From Heliomarina baculiformis (GTDB taxonomy: Bacteria > Pseudomonadota > Alphaproteobacteria > Rhodobacterales > Rhodobacteraceae): a stretch of 64,000 bases of DNA. Of the stretch, positions 18,555-27,023 are shown in pieces; the stretch's first letter is position 1, and each line of letters starts with the position of its first letter. Where the stretch lies: the NCBI RefSeq assembly GCF_019966545.1, contig NZ_JAIMIC010000003.1, positions 423,380 through 487,379 on the forward strand, given 5' to 3'. Both the position numbers and the translations under genes were made by a program. Below the pieces are notes generated by a model, which did not search any database, had not been told where the DNA came from, and was given only the letters and a program-made list of their open reading frames with translations.

Positions 18555-19259
18555 ATGAAAAATAAACTTTTGGCGGAATTTTTCGGGACCTTCTGGTTGG
18601 TCCTTGGGGGCTGCGGCAGCGCGGTGCTGGCGGCTGGCGTGCCGGATGTCGGGATTACGTGGCTTGGCGTGGCACTGGCTTTTGGTCTGACAGTGCTGAC
18701 GATGGTCTTTGCGCTCGGGCATATCTCGGGCGCGCATTTCAACCCGGCGGTCACGCTTGGGCTCGCGCTTGCAGGGCGTCATCCGATGGGGCAGGTGCTG
18801 CCCTACTGGGGCGCGCAGGTGGTCGGCTCGATTGTCGCCGCGTTTGTCCTGTTCCTGATCGCCTCTGGCGCGGCCGGGTTCACGGGGACGGGTGGCTTTG
18901 CGACTAACGGCTATGGTGAACTGTCGCCAATGGGCTATTCGATGAGCGCCGCTCTCATCACAGAGGTCGTGCTGACGGCGTTCTTCGTGCTGGTGATCCT
19001 TGGGGCGACCTCGGGCAATGCGCCGGTCGGTTTCGCCGGGGTGGCCATCGGTCTTGCGCTGACGCTGATCCACCTGATCTCGATCCCGGTCACCAACACA
19101 TCGGTGAACCCGGCGCGATCAACCGGCGTGGCGCTCTTTGCCGAAACGGCGGCACTGAACCAGCTCTGGCTGTTCTGGGTAGCCCCGCTGGCGGGTGCCG
19201 CGCTGGGGGCGGCGATCTGGACGGTGATGGAACCTGCGCGGCTCAAGGCGACGGCCTGA
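18555..19259 (+). CDS. aqpZ: Aquaporin Z-type water channel
   Basis: This 234-residue inner membrane channel has six helices and both pore half-helices. The two NPA motifs are HFNPAVTLG (about residue 63) and SVNPARSTG (about 184), with an Arg after the second as in water-selective channels. Length matches AqpZ. An AT-rich promoter region lies upstream (18480-18550). It is a single gene, convergent with a lytic transglycosylase. Confidence 0.95.
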   Translation: MKNKLLAEFFGTFWLVLGGCGSAVLAAGVPDVGITWLGVALAFGLTVLTMVFALGHISGAHFNPAVTLGLALAGRHPMGQVLPYWGAQVVGSIVAAFVLFLIASGAAGFTGTGGFATNGYGELSPMGYSMSAALITEVVLTAFFVLVILGATSGNAPVGFAGVAIGLALTLIHLISIPVTNTSVNPARSTGVALFAETAALNQLWLFWVAPLAGAALGAAIWTVMEPARLKATA

Positions 19260-19307
19260 ACCGCTTGTCGGGCCGGTAGCCCCGGCCCGATCCGCTAACG
19301 AAACAGA

Positions 19308-19799
19308 TTAGCCAATGCCGGTTTCTTCCAGCATGCCGCGCCGTTTGGCTTCGTAATAATAGCCGCGCGAGTAATGTTTCACCGCGTTGTCAAAGCTGCC
19401 GTCAGCCAGCAACCATGCCCCGCGCAGGTACTTACCCGCGTATTTGAGGTTTGTTTCCGCGTCGAGCAAATCCATCGGTTCGCCCTGGAAGCCCATCGAC
19501 CGGGCCGTTGCGGGCAGGATCTGGAGCAAGCCGTAATAGGGCCGGTTGATCGCCTCGGGGCGATGCGTGCTTTCACGGATCGCGAGACGGTGCACCAAGG
19601 GGCGCGGGATTTCATAAAGATCGGCGTATTGGTTGATCAGGCGGCGCAGCTCGGGTGTTTCGTTGGGATAAAGCGGCGGGCCTGCGCGTGTGACCGTATC
19701 GTTGCCAGTGCCGCTGCACGCGGCGAGGGGAGAGACGAGGGGCAGCGCTGCAATGGCTACAGTTCGGCCCAGAAAACGGCGACGCGAAAATACCTGCAT
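19308..19799 (-). CDS. Lytic transglycosylase lipoprotein (SLT domain)
   Basis: This protein (163 residues) begins with a twin-arginine-like n-region (SRRRFLGR) and a lipobox LAAC at Cys28, so it is probably a lipoprotein. The SLT fold follows: catalytic Glu76 in AIREST, the GLLQILPATARSMGF segment, NLKYAGKYLRG and the C-terminal HYSRGYYYEAKRRG. It would cleave peptidoglycan strands in the periplasm. It is shorter than typical Slt70/MltC proteins, having only the catalytic domain. A role in cell-wall recycling is inferred. Confidence 0.88.
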   Translation of the reverse strand: MQVFSRRRFLGRTVAIAALPLVSPLAACSGTGNDTVTRAGPPLYPNETPELRRLINQYADLYEIPRPLVHRLAIRESTHRPEAINRPYYGLLQILPATARSMGFQGEPMDLLDAETNLKYAGKYLRGAWLLADGSFDNAVKHYSRGYYYEAKRRGMLEETGIG

Positions 19800-20121
19800 T
19801 TATCCATCCTGAATGTTGCGAAGGCAATTTAGCCAACCGGGATTATCTGGCAAGTCGTTAAAAATTCCATAGGCTGTGCTTTGCCGAAGCCCGAGTGGCC
19901 TTGAGAAGGATCACTTTTCCGGTTTTGCCGATGTGGAGTGTTAAAAGCTCTCGGGCCGTTCCAAAGTGCCGGACTGAGTGTTTCGGTTTCAGGTTCAGGC
20001 AATGTAATCAATGGCTTACTTGCGGATTCTTGCAAGTGAGAAGTGCCGTTACGTGCGCACTGAAGGGACTGCAACGGCGCGAAAGATTAAGGCTGGCATG
20101 GACTGGCAAAGCCTTAAAAAC
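19800..20121. other. Intergenic stretch without a gene
   Basis: About 320 bases between the lytic transglycosylase start and the rplI terminator. It should hold the transglycosylase promoter. No coding frame with family resemblance and no RNA structure were recognised. Confidence 0.5.
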
Positions 20122-20150
20122 AAAAAAGCCGCGCGAAACCGCGCGGCTTT
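20122..20150 (-). terminator. Terminator of rpsF-rpsR-rplI
   Basis: AAGCCGCGCG and CGCGCGGCTT form a perfect 10-bp stem with a 4-base loop. On the minus strand it is followed by TTTT. It sits 25 bases after the rplI stop. Confidence 0.9.
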
Positions 20151-20174
20151 AATTCAATACGACAGGTTCCGTGA

Positions 20175-20810
20175 TCAGGAAGCGGTGTTCTCGTCGTCCT
20201 CGGAGGGCGTTTCCGCGACACCGGCAGTTTCCGCCAGATCGTCGTCGTCGGAAGCGGCGCTGCCGATATCGTCGAACAGTTCCTGGATCTCGAATTCAGC
20301 TGCTGCTTCTTCCTCGGCGGCCAGTTCCTGAATGGACTTGCCGGAAGCCTGGAGCTCGGCCTCTTCGGGCGAACGGGCAACGTTCAGCTCGATGGTGACC
20401 ATGACTTCGGGGTGCAGGTGCACTTCGACTTCGTGCAGACCCAGTTCCTTGATCGGCGTACGGATAATGACCTGCTTGCGGTCGATCTTGTAGCCGGCTT
20501 CGGTTGCGGTATCCGACGCGTCACGGGTGGTGACGGAGCCGTAGAGGTTGCCGCCATCGGAGGCCTGACGAATCACGACGAACTGCTGACCATTCAGCTT
20601 TTCGCCCAGAGACTCAGCTTCTTTGCGGGTCTCGAGGTTGTTGGCTTCGTACTGGGCTTTCTGTGCTTCGAAGGCTTCGATGTTCGCCTTGGATGCGGTC
20701 AGAGCCTTGCCCTGCAGCAGGAGGTAGTTGCGTGCATATCCGGGCTTAACGTCGACGACGTCGCCCATCTGGCCAAGTTTGGCCACACGTTCCAGAAGGA
20801 TAACTTGCAT
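20175..20810 (-). CDS. rplI: 50S ribosomal protein L9 with acidic C-terminal extension
   Basis: The N-terminal 150 residues are a normal L9: [21 protein letters not shown] start, the GYARNYL rRNA-binding segment at about 25-31, long connecting helix and C-terminal domain ending near VHLHPEV. The protein is 211 residues, about 60 longer than usual. The additional tail is rich in Glu, Asp and Ala (for instance [18 protein letters not shown]) and ends in SEDDENTAS. Such acidic tails occur in alphaproteobacterial L9. Last gene of the S6-S18-L9 operon. Confidence 0.96.
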   Translation of the reverse strand: MQVILLERVAKLGQMGDVVDVKPGYARNYLLLQGKALTASKANIEAFEAQKAQYEANNLETRKEAESLGEKLNGQQFVVIRQASDGGNLYGSVTTRDASDTATEAGYKIDRKQVIIRTPIKELGLHEVEVHLHPEVMVTIELNVARSPEEAELQASGKSIQELAAEEEAAAEFEIQELFDDIGSAASDDDDLAETAGVAETPSEDDENTAS

Positions 20811-20820
20811 GTCTCTCTCC

Positions 20821-21048
20821 TTACTTCACGGCGTAGGGAAGCAGGGCGAGGAAGCGGGCGCGCTTGATGGCGCGGGCCAGTTCGCGTTGCTTCTTGGCCG
20901 AAACGGCGGTGATACGGCTGGGCACGATCTTGCCACGCTCGGAAATGTAGCGCTGCAGAAGACGGGTGTCCTTGTAGTCAATCGCGGGAGCATTGTCGCC
21001 CGAGAAGGGGCAAACTTTGCGACGGCGGAAAAATGGTTTGGTAGCCAT
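20821..21048 (-). CDS. rpsR: 30S ribosomal protein S18
   Basis: S18 (75 residues) binds the platform of the 30S subunit as partner of S6. Basic N-terminus with RRRKVCPF, then [18 protein letters not shown] and [20 protein letters not shown], matches the family throughout. It lies between rpsF and rplI with short gaps. Confidence 0.97.
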   Translation of the reverse strand: MATKPFFRRRKVCPFSGDNAPAIDYKDTRLLQRYISERGKIVPSRITAVSAKKQRELARAIKRARFLALLPYAVK

Positions 21049-21078
21049 GATTTAGCGTCCTTTTCTCAAGCGTTCGGA

Positions 21079-21438
21079 TCAGCGGCGTTCGCGGCGGTCG
21101 CCACGGTCGCGGTCATCGCGTTTCTGCATCTGGACCGACGGGCCTTCCTTGTGCTCGTCGACCTTGATGGTCAGGACGCGCATCACGTCGTCGTGCAGGC
21201 GCATCAGACGTTCCATTTCCTGAACGGCGGTTGCAGGCGCGTCGGAACGCAGAAAGGCGTAGTGGCCTTTGCGGTTCTTGTTGATCTTATAGGCCATCGT
21301 CTTGACGCCCCAGTACTCGTGATCAACGAGGTTGCCGCCGTTGTCGCTGAGGACCGAGCCAAAGTGTTCGATGAGGCCTTCGGCTTGCGTGTTGGACAGA
21401 TCCTGACGCGCAATCATGACATGCTCATAGAGTGGCAT
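21079..21438 (-). CDS. rpsF: 30S ribosomal protein S6
   Basis: S6 (119 residues) starts MPLYEHVMIARQDLS, with EYWGVKTMAYKINKNRKGHY in the centre and a C-terminal tail of Arg and Asp (DDRDRGDRRERR). First gene of the operon, with AGGAG upstream of the ATG. A hairpin in the leader (21476-21499) may belong to autoregulation by S6:S18. Confidence 0.97.
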   Translation of the reverse strand: MPLYEHVMIARQDLSNTQAEGLIEHFGSVLSDNGGNLVDHEYWGVKTMAYKINKNRKGHYAFLRSDAPATAVQEMERLMRLHDDVMRVLTIKVDEHKEGPSVQMQKRDDRDRGDRRERR

Positions 21439-21475
21439 GCGTACTCCTGTTTATATCAAGGCGCATTTCAAAGGA

Positions 21476-21499
21476 GGGGCCTTAGCCTTTTGCGGCCCC
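21476..21499 (-). promoter_or_regulatory. Hairpin in the rpsF leader, possible S6:S18 autoregulatory element
   Basis: On the minus strand GGGGCC and GGCCCC form a stem around a 12-base loop, 38 bases upstream of rpsF. Leaders of rpsF often carry an S6:S18-binding motif. The conserved bulge of that motif was not verified here. Confidence 0.3.
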
Positions 21500-21739
21500 A
21501 CCACGAGAGACTGCGCGGTTCATATGTTTTCGCAAAAGGAAGGGCTCATATACACGCTTTACCGCTCAGGGCAAGCCTGTGTTTCTGCGCGCCACCTGTG
21601 GGTTGGGTAATGCTCTTTTTCCGGTGCCCGTAGATTTCCCCGCCCGCGCCGCAATCTAGTCGTTTTGTTAACGATAGATGTCAAACAACAGCCGGAGCCC
21701 CAGCGGTGCCCGGCGGGTGGTGGAACGGGTGCAGTGCAA

Positions 21740-22240
21740 ATGACGCAGCGACGAGGGCTGGAAAGCGCAGGCTTTGACGATCACCCGCCGGTGATGCTGA
21801 CCTTTGCCGCCAACTGGCCGCTGCGCATCGTATTATTCCGTGTTGCGGGAACGGCGCTTGTCCTGAGCGCGGCCGGCATCTGGCTGTTCGTTGATCAGGT
21901 CGCAGATGGGCAGATGGTTATGTTCAAGCTGGGCACCTCGCTTTTCTTCTTTCTATGTGGGCTTGCGCTCTTGATGCGTAACCACGTCGATAACCAACCC
22001 GATGCCTATTTCGATCCGATCCGCCAGGAAATCCGCGTGCTCCAGAAGGACGACAGCGGACGGCCCCGGACGATCCTACGCCGCAGCTATGACAGCATTG
22101 GCGGTGTCGAGTTCTTTCCAGATGCGGTCGAGGTCTTTGACCTGGACGGAAGCCTGCTGATGCGGCTTGCCACTGGCGATGATCTGGTTCGCAACAGCCT
22201 GCGCGCCCAGTTGGGCGGTCTGGCAAAACCGGACGCCTGA
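21740..22240 (+). CDS. Membrane protein of unknown function
   Basis: The frame from the ATG at 21740 encodes 166 residues with two hydrophobic helices (about residues 26-45 and 53-71, containing VMFKLGTSLFFFLCGLALLM). They are followed by a soluble, strand-rich domain with DPIRQEIRVLQKDDSGRPR and VEFFPDAVEVFDLDG. The style matches small two-helix membrane proteins of roseobacters, but I do not recognise a named family. Upstream starts (TTG at 21665) are weaker. A terminator follows directly, so it is a single gene. Confidence 0.6.
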   Translation: MTQRRGLESAGFDDHPPVMLTFAANWPLRIVLFRVAGTALVLSAAGIWLFVDQVADGQMVMFKLGTSLFFFLCGLALLMRNHVDNQPDAYFDPIRQEIRVLQKDDSGRPRTILRRSYDSIGGVEFFPDAVEVFDLDGSLLMRLATGDDLVRNSLRAQLGGLAKPDA

Positions 22241-22273
22241 AGGCGACCGGGCAGAGTTGTGTGTTAACGAGTA

Positions 22274-22304
22274 TCGGGCCGGCCTCCGGGGGCCGGCCCA
22301 GTTT
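22274..22304 (+). terminator. Terminator between unknown membrane protein gene and fabD
   Basis: GGGCCGGCC and GGCCGGCCC form a perfect 9-bp stem followed by AGTTTGTTT, 35 bases after the preceding stop codon. Confidence 0.75.
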
Positions 22305-22377
22305 GTTTCTATCCCCATACGTTGCGTTGGTTTGCTGCGCGCTATATGCCACGCAAAAATGGATGAGGATGTTTTTC

Positions 22378-23313
22378 ATGAGCAAGGCACTGGTATTCCC
22401 CGGGCAGGGGGCGCAGGCGATTGGCATGGGGCAGGCGCTGGCTGAGGCCTATCCTGCGGCTCAGGCGGTATTCGACGAAGTGGACGATGCGCTTGGCGAA
22501 CCGCTGAGCAAGCTGATCTGGGACGGCGAAATCGAAGAGCTGACCCTCACTCAAAACGCGCAGCCCGCCCTGATGGCGACATCCATTGCCGCCCTGCGGG
22601 CGCTGCAGGCCGAGGGTGTCTCGGTTCAAAAAGCGGCCTTTGTTGCAGGGCATTCGCTGGGGGAGTATTCCGCGCTTGCGGCGGCAGGCAGCCTGAGCGT
22701 GGCCGATGCCGCGAGGCTGCTGCGGACACGCGGACGCGCCATGCAAGAGGCCGTGCCGGTCGGTGTCGGCGCGATGGCTGCCATTCTGGGCCTTGATCTG
22801 GAGGCGGTCCGCGAGGTCGCAGCCGAAGCGGCCCAAGGCGAAGTCTGCGAAGCTGCCAATGACAATGACCCGGCTCAGGTTGTGGTTTCGGGGCATCGGG
22901 CGGCTGTCGAACGGGCGGTCGAGATTGCCAAGGCAAAAGGCGCCAAGCGCGCGATGCTCTTGCCGGTGAGCGCCCCGTTCCATTGTGCGCTGATGGCCCC
23001 GGCGGCCGAGGTCATGGCCGAGGCGCTGGACGCGGTGGAAATCAAGGAGCCTGTCGTGCCTCTGGTCGCGAACGTGATCGCGGCACCGGTCAGTGACCCG
23101 GCCGAGATTCGCCGTCTTCTGGTCGAACAGGTCACCGGGGCGGTCCGCTGGCGCGAGAGCGTGGCCGCGATGGCGGCGGCAGGCGTGGACGAAGTCTGGG
23201 AAATCGGTTCGGGCAAGGCCCTGTCGGGCATGATCCGCCGCATCGAACGGTCGATTTCCTGCAAGGCGGTCGGCACGCCGGACGATGTCCGCTCGGTCAT
23301 CGTCGGCGGCTGA
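22378..23313 (+). CDS. fabD: Malonyl-CoA:ACP transacylase
   Basis: FabD (311 residues) loads malonyl groups onto acyl carrier protein. PGQGAQ (8-13), the nucleophile motif GHSLGEYSAL with Ser93, and the catalytic His202 in APFHCALM are all present. The ATG at 22378 has GAGGA 8 bases upstream. It heads a fatty-acid synthesis region in which fabG, acpP and fabF follow. Confidence 0.97.
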   Translation: MSKALVFPGQGAQAIGMGQALAEAYPAAQAVFDEVDDALGEPLSKLIWDGEIEELTLTQNAQPALMATSIAALRALQAEGVSVQKAAFVAGHSLGEYSALAAAGSLSVADAARLLRTRGRAMQEAVPVGVGAMAAILGLDLEAVREVAAEAAQGEVCEAANDNDPAQVVVSGHRAAVERAVEIAKAKGAKRAMLLPVSAPFHCALMAPAAEVMAEALDAVEIKEPVVPLVANVIAAPVSDPAEIRRLLVEQVTGAVRWRESVAAMAAAGVDEVWEIGSGKALSGMIRRIERSISCKAVGTPDDVRSVIVGG

Positions 23314-23315
23314 GG

Positions 23316-24053
23316 TCAGGCGATTTCGGGGAGGTCGACCGCTGTGCCGATCTGGCGGGCGATCTGCTGCCTGATATAGGGAGCAGAATCGTCCGGCATG
23401 ATTTCGATCATCGTAACGCCGGCGCGGCGCAGGGCTTCTCTCTTGACCGCATCGCGCATGAAAGCGCCGTTCTGGAAATGGCCGGAGCCCTGGTATTCGA
23501 TCGCGGCGGCAATGAAACCGCTGCGATCTATAATCGCGATGTCGAGCCGCTTTGAATTGATGCAGGCAAAGGCCGCATCCGCATCGGTTTTCTTGTCGGC
23601 AGTGGTGCGCAGCAATTCGCCGAGGCTCGTTTGTGCCATGACACGGTGTCCCTGGCCGAGTTCGCGGCAATAGTTTTCCACGATGGGCAAAATTCGCGCC
23701 TCTTCCTTGTTCAGAAGGCGCACCTTTTGAAACTTGGCCTTGTTGATGACCGCGAGTTGCTGGACTGGGTCATGCAGGGCCGGTCTGGCAGGCTCCGCCG
23801 ATTTCTTCTTGCGGGCCTGAATGGCGTTGAAAGCTGCTGAATAGGAAGACCGTTTGCGCGGATAGCGCGATTTATAGCCGGACTTGCCTGAAGGGTATTT
23901 CGACCGCCTGCGTTGAAATAGATTTCGTATCGCGATGGCAGCGCAGGTCATGGCAACGACGAGGATAATGATCTCTGCCAGCGGCAACTGGCCAAGCAGG
24001 CTGGTGCCGGGCAGATCGATGCCGGTATCCCGGGCTTCGACGGTCTTCCACAT
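23316..24053 (-). CDS. Membrane-anchored DUF2726 protein (nuclease-like fold)
   Basis: The frame from the ATG at 24053, with AAGGA upstream, encodes 245 residues. A membrane helix (about 22-43, LAEIIILVVAMTCAAIAI) is followed by a very basic segment rich in Arg, Lys, Ser and Tyr. Next comes a DUF2726 domain (about 120-230) with LLNKEEARILPIVE, INSKRLDIAIID, AAIEYQGSGHF and KREALRRAGV. DUF2726 belongs to the restriction-endonuclease-like superfamily, and the D-I-A-I-I-D and E-Y-Q segments correspond to the active-site strands. Substrate unknown. It sits on the opposite strand between fabD and fabG, ending 2 bases after fabD. Confidence 0.75.
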   Translation of the reverse strand: MWKTVEARDTGIDLPGTSLLGQLPLAEIIILVVAMTCAAIAIRNLFQRRRSKYPSGKSGYKSRYPRKRSSYSAAFNAIQARKKKSAEPARPALHDPVQQLAVINKAKFQKVRLLNKEEARILPIVENYCRELGQGHRVMAQTSLGELLRTTADKKTDADAAFACINSKRLDIAIIDRSGFIAAAIEYQGSGHFQNGAFMRDAVKREALRRAGVTMIEIMPDDSAPYIRQQIARQIGTAVDLPEIA

Positions 24054-24158
24054 CGGTTCGATATCCTTGAAATCAATGTTTGGCGGTGCAATACGCACCG
24101 GGGATAGACCGCGAATTGGGAATTTTTAGGGCCAAATCGCCTCAAACGGGAGTTTTGC

Positions 24159-24896
24159 ATGTTTGATCTGACGGGGAAATGCGCGCTGGTCACCGGTGCT
24201 TCGGGTGGTATTGGCGGTGAAATCGCGAAAACCCTGCACGCGGCAGGGGCCGTGGTCGGCCTTTCGGGCACACGCGTGGAGCCGCTGGAAGCGCTGGCTG
24301 CCGAATTGGGCGACAGGGCGTTCGTCCTGCCCTGTAACCTCAGCGATGCCGACGCGGTTTCGGGTCTGGTCAAGCAGGCCGTAGAGGCGATGGGGTCGGT
24401 CGATATTCTTGTGAACAATGCGGGCATCACGCGGGACAACCTGTTCATGCGCATGTCGGACGAGGAATGGCAGAGCGTCATCGACGTGAACCTGACCGCT
24501 ACCTTTAAGCTGTGTAAAAGCGCGCTGCGGGGCATGATGAAGGCGCGCTGGGGCCGGATCATCAACATCAGCTCGGTCGTCGGTGCGACCGGGAACCCGG
24601 GCCAGGGAAATTACGCGGCGTCCAAGGCGGGCGTAATCGGCATGTCGAAATCGCTGGCCTATGAAGTGGCAAGCCGCGGGATAACCGTGAACGCGGTGGC
24701 GCCCGGATTCATCACCACGGCGATGACCGACAAGCTGACGGATGAGCAAAAGTCAGGGATTCTGACCCAGGTGCCCGCAGGGCGCATGGGTGACGCGTCG
24801 GAAATCGCGGCGGCAGTGTTGTATCTTGCCAGCCCCGAAGCGGCCTATGTCACTGGAAGTACCTTGCATGTTAATGGCGGTATGGCCATGTTCTAG
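24159..24896 (+). CDS. fabG: 3-oxoacyl-ACP reductase
   Basis: FabG (245 residues) reduces 3-ketoacyl-ACP with NADPH. The cofactor motif TGASGGIG (12-19), NNAG (86-89), catalytic Ser138 and the YAASK pair (Tyr152, Lys156) are present. GIT-RD-L-MRM after NNAG is typical of true FabG. Promoter region is shared with the divergent DUF2726 gene. Confidence 0.97.
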   Translation: MFDLTGKCALVTGASGGIGGEIAKTLHAAGAVVGLSGTRVEPLEALAAELGDRAFVLPCNLSDADAVSGLVKQAVEAMGSVDILVNNAGITRDNLFMRMSDEEWQSVIDVNLTATFKLCKSALRGMMKARWGRIINISSVVGATGNPGQGNYAASKAGVIGMSKSLAYEVASRGITVNAVAPGFITTAMTDKLTDEQKSGILTQVPAGRMGDASEIAAAVLYLASPEAAYVTGSTLHVNGGMAMF

Positions 24897-25107
24897 GCGG
24901 GGAAGGGGGCGCAGGGAAAGCGTTTGCCATTGTCGCTGCGTATGCTATAGGCGGCGCAGATTCCGGCAGGTGGAGCCAATCGGCCCCTTTTTGTCGTCCC
25001 CGGATAATCCGGGAAATAGCCGCTCCGTTACGGGGTGAAACGGAACCCATCCCAAGCGGGTAAGGGCAGAATAGGGCAAATAGCCCGGCAAAGAATGAGG
25101 AACGGAC

Positions 25108-25341
25108 ATGAGCGACGTCGCAGACCGCGTTAAGAAGATCGTTGTGGAACACCTGGGTGTTGAAGAAGAGAAAGTGACCGAGAACGCGTCGTTCATCGAC
25201 GATCTTGGCGCGGACAGCCTTGACACTGTTGAGCTGGTCATGGCGTTCGAAGAAGAGTTCGGGATCGAGATCCCCGATGATGCGGCCGAAACCATCCAGA
25301 CTTTCGGCGATGCAGTGAAATTCATCAAAGAAGCATCCTAA
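25108..25341 (+). CDS. acpP: Acyl carrier protein
   Basis: A highly acidic 77-residue ACP. Phosphopantetheine is attached to Ser37 in [12 protein letters not shown]. The rest follows the canonical four-helix sequence. A strong terminator follows, giving a short abundant transcript. The 211 bases upstream hold its promoter. Confidence 0.98.
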   Translation: MSDVADRVKKIVVEHLGVEEEKVTENASFIDDLGADSLDTVELVMAFEEEFGIEIPDDAAETIQTFGDAVKFIKEAS

Positions 25342-25362
25342 GCCTTTCAGGATACTCTTTTA

Positions 25363-25395
25363 AACGGCGTCTCCCGGCAAGGAGGCGCCGTTTTT
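25363..25395 (+). terminator. Terminator of acpP
   Basis: ACGGCGTCTCC and GGAGGCGCCGT form an 11-bp stem with one G-T pair and a 6-base loop, followed by TTTTT, about 22 bases after the acpP stop. Confidence 0.92.
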
Positions 25396-25482
25396 CGTTT
25401 CAGCGCCGAGTTGCCTCTTGCGCTTGTCGGGCGGGAATTGTCCATTGGTCTGAACGAGGCAGGCAGAAAGGACGGGCGCCAA

Positions 25483-26022
25483 ATGATCCGATCCATTCCG
25501 AACATAAACACGTCACGGCTGGCATTGCGGGCGATGCGTCCCGAGGATTTCGACCATTACGCTGAAATCGCAACTTTGCCCGAGACTTTGCGCAACCTGA
25601 GCGGACCGGCGTGGGGGCGTCGTCGGGCCTGGGAAGCCTTTCTGCGTAATGCCGGGCACTGGCAGATGACCGGGTTCGGTCAATGGGCGGTGACAGAACT
25701 GGCGACGCGGCGCATGATCGGCCACGTGGGGTTCTTTTACGGCACTGAGCCGGTTGGTGAAGATTTCGATTCCTTTCCCGAGGCGGACTGGCTGCTGGTG
25801 CCCGAAGCGCAGGGTAAGGGGCTTGCCATCGAAGCGGCCAATGCGGCGCATGATTGGCATGACCGGGTCATTCCCGGTGCCCTTGTGATCCGCATCAATC
25901 TGCGTAACACGCCGTCCCTGCGCATGGCCGACCAGTTGGGGTACGGAGAGATAAGACGGACCGGTGAAGGCGACGATCCCGTGATCCTGATGCGGCGCAA
26001 TGGTCCGCCGACGACGCGATAA
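25483..26022 (+). CDS. GNAT-family N-acetyltransferase (RimJ/RimL type)
   Basis: The ATG at 25483 with AAAGGA upstream gives 179 residues. The start NTSRLALRAMRPEDFDHYAE is typical of Acetyltransf_3 (RimJ-like) proteins. The acetyl-CoA loop is EAQGKGLAIEA near residue 107, followed by INLRNTPSLRMADQLGY. The substrate is unknown. It is often a protein N-terminus or a small amine. Same strand as the surrounding fab genes but separated from acpP by a terminator. Confidence 0.88.
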   Translation: MIRSIPNINTSRLALRAMRPEDFDHYAEIATLPETLRNLSGPAWGRRRAWEAFLRNAGHWQMTGFGQWAVTELATRRMIGHVGFFYGTEPVGEDFDSFPEADWLLVPEAQGKGLAIEAANAAHDWHDRVIPGALVIRINLRNTPSLRMADQLGYGEIRRTGEGDDPVILMRRNGPPTTR

Positions 26023-26121
26023 ACTCGACAGGTCTTGTGCGGCAATTATGCGAATTGGCGCGACGTAAGCTCACTTTATGGTAGAGTGATCGGAAGATCG
26101 CTAAGACTGTGGAGGACAGCC

Positions 26122-26865
26122 ATGTTGATTTATCCCACCATCGAAATGCTGAATGGCCAGTGCGTGACGCTGGACAAGGGCGACCTTGAGCAACCGTCCA
26201 TCTGGCACGTAGACCCGGTGAAACTGGCGGAGGAGTTCGCGGCAGCCGGGGCAGAGTGGATGCATCTGACCGATCTGGACGGGGTCATGGGGAGTGACCG
26301 CAACACCGCCCTCGTCGAGCAGGTGATCCGGTCTGCAGGGATACCCGTTCAGCTTGGAGGTGGTTTTCGCAGCCGGGAGGCTGTCGAGCGCTGGATCGAC
26401 AAAGGTGCGGGACGAATCGTCATTGGCACGCTTGCCGTACAGGATCCCGAGCTGGTGCGTGTTCTGGCCAAGTATCATCCGGACCAGATTGTCGTCGCGC
26501 TTGACGTGTTCGAGGGCAGAGTGATGACGGAAGGCTGGCGCCGGTCCAGCGCCTTCAGCCCCGAGCAGGTGATCGAGGCTTTTGCCGATGTGCCGTTGGC
26601 CGCGATCATCGTGACCGACGTGGCAAGCGACATCGTGCAGGTCGAAGCGCAGCTTGGTCTGATTTCGGGGTTGGCGCAGATTTCACGTACTCCGATTATT
26701 GCCAGCGGCGTGGTGCGGACGGAGGATGACATTTCCCGGCTCAAGTACGTAGGGAACATTTCCGGCGCACTGGTCGGGCGAGCGTTGTTTCGCAAGACTA
26801 TCGATCTTGGTGAGGCTCTTGCCGTGGCGCGGCCCGGGACCGAACGGGTTGCAGCCTTTATCTAG
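26122..26865 (+). CDS. HisA-like TIM-barrel protein with altered active site
   Basis: This 247-residue protein aligns along its length with HisA (ProFAR isomerase): N-terminal strand YPTIEML, GGGFRS phosphate loop (79-84), VALDVFEG (Asp128), VTD (Thr165), ASGVVRTEDDI and GALVGRALF. The first catalytic residue, Asp in the canonical PAIDL, is Glu here (Glu8). The R-D-G loop after the catalytic Thr is replaced by ASDIVQ. Both phosphate-binding loops are kept. It may bind a phosphorylated sugar or act as a variant isomerase, but I would not call it hisA. It stands before fabF with no his genes near. GGAGGA precedes the ATG. Confidence 0.8.
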   Translation: MLIYPTIEMLNGQCVTLDKGDLEQPSIWHVDPVKLAEEFAAAGAEWMHLTDLDGVMGSDRNTALVEQVIRSAGIPVQLGGGFRSREAVERWIDKGAGRIVIGTLAVQDPELVRVLAKYHPDQIVVALDVFEGRVMTEGWRRSSAFSPEQVIEAFADVPLAAIIVTDVASDIVQVEAQLGLISGLAQISRTPIIASGVVRTEDDISRLKYVGNISGALVGRALFRKTIDLGEALAVARPGTERVAAFI

Positions 26866-27023
26866 TGGTCCTGACGCGAAAATTACCTCATTGTTGAGCC
26901 GGTAGGCGCATTTGCGCGGAGTGTCCGGGGCTTGCACTCTTGCCCCTGAGCCCCTGTGCAGGGTATGAGCGGTTCGCGATTGGAAACGATATAGCAGTAA
27001 TTCAACAGGCAGAAGGGCAGTTC

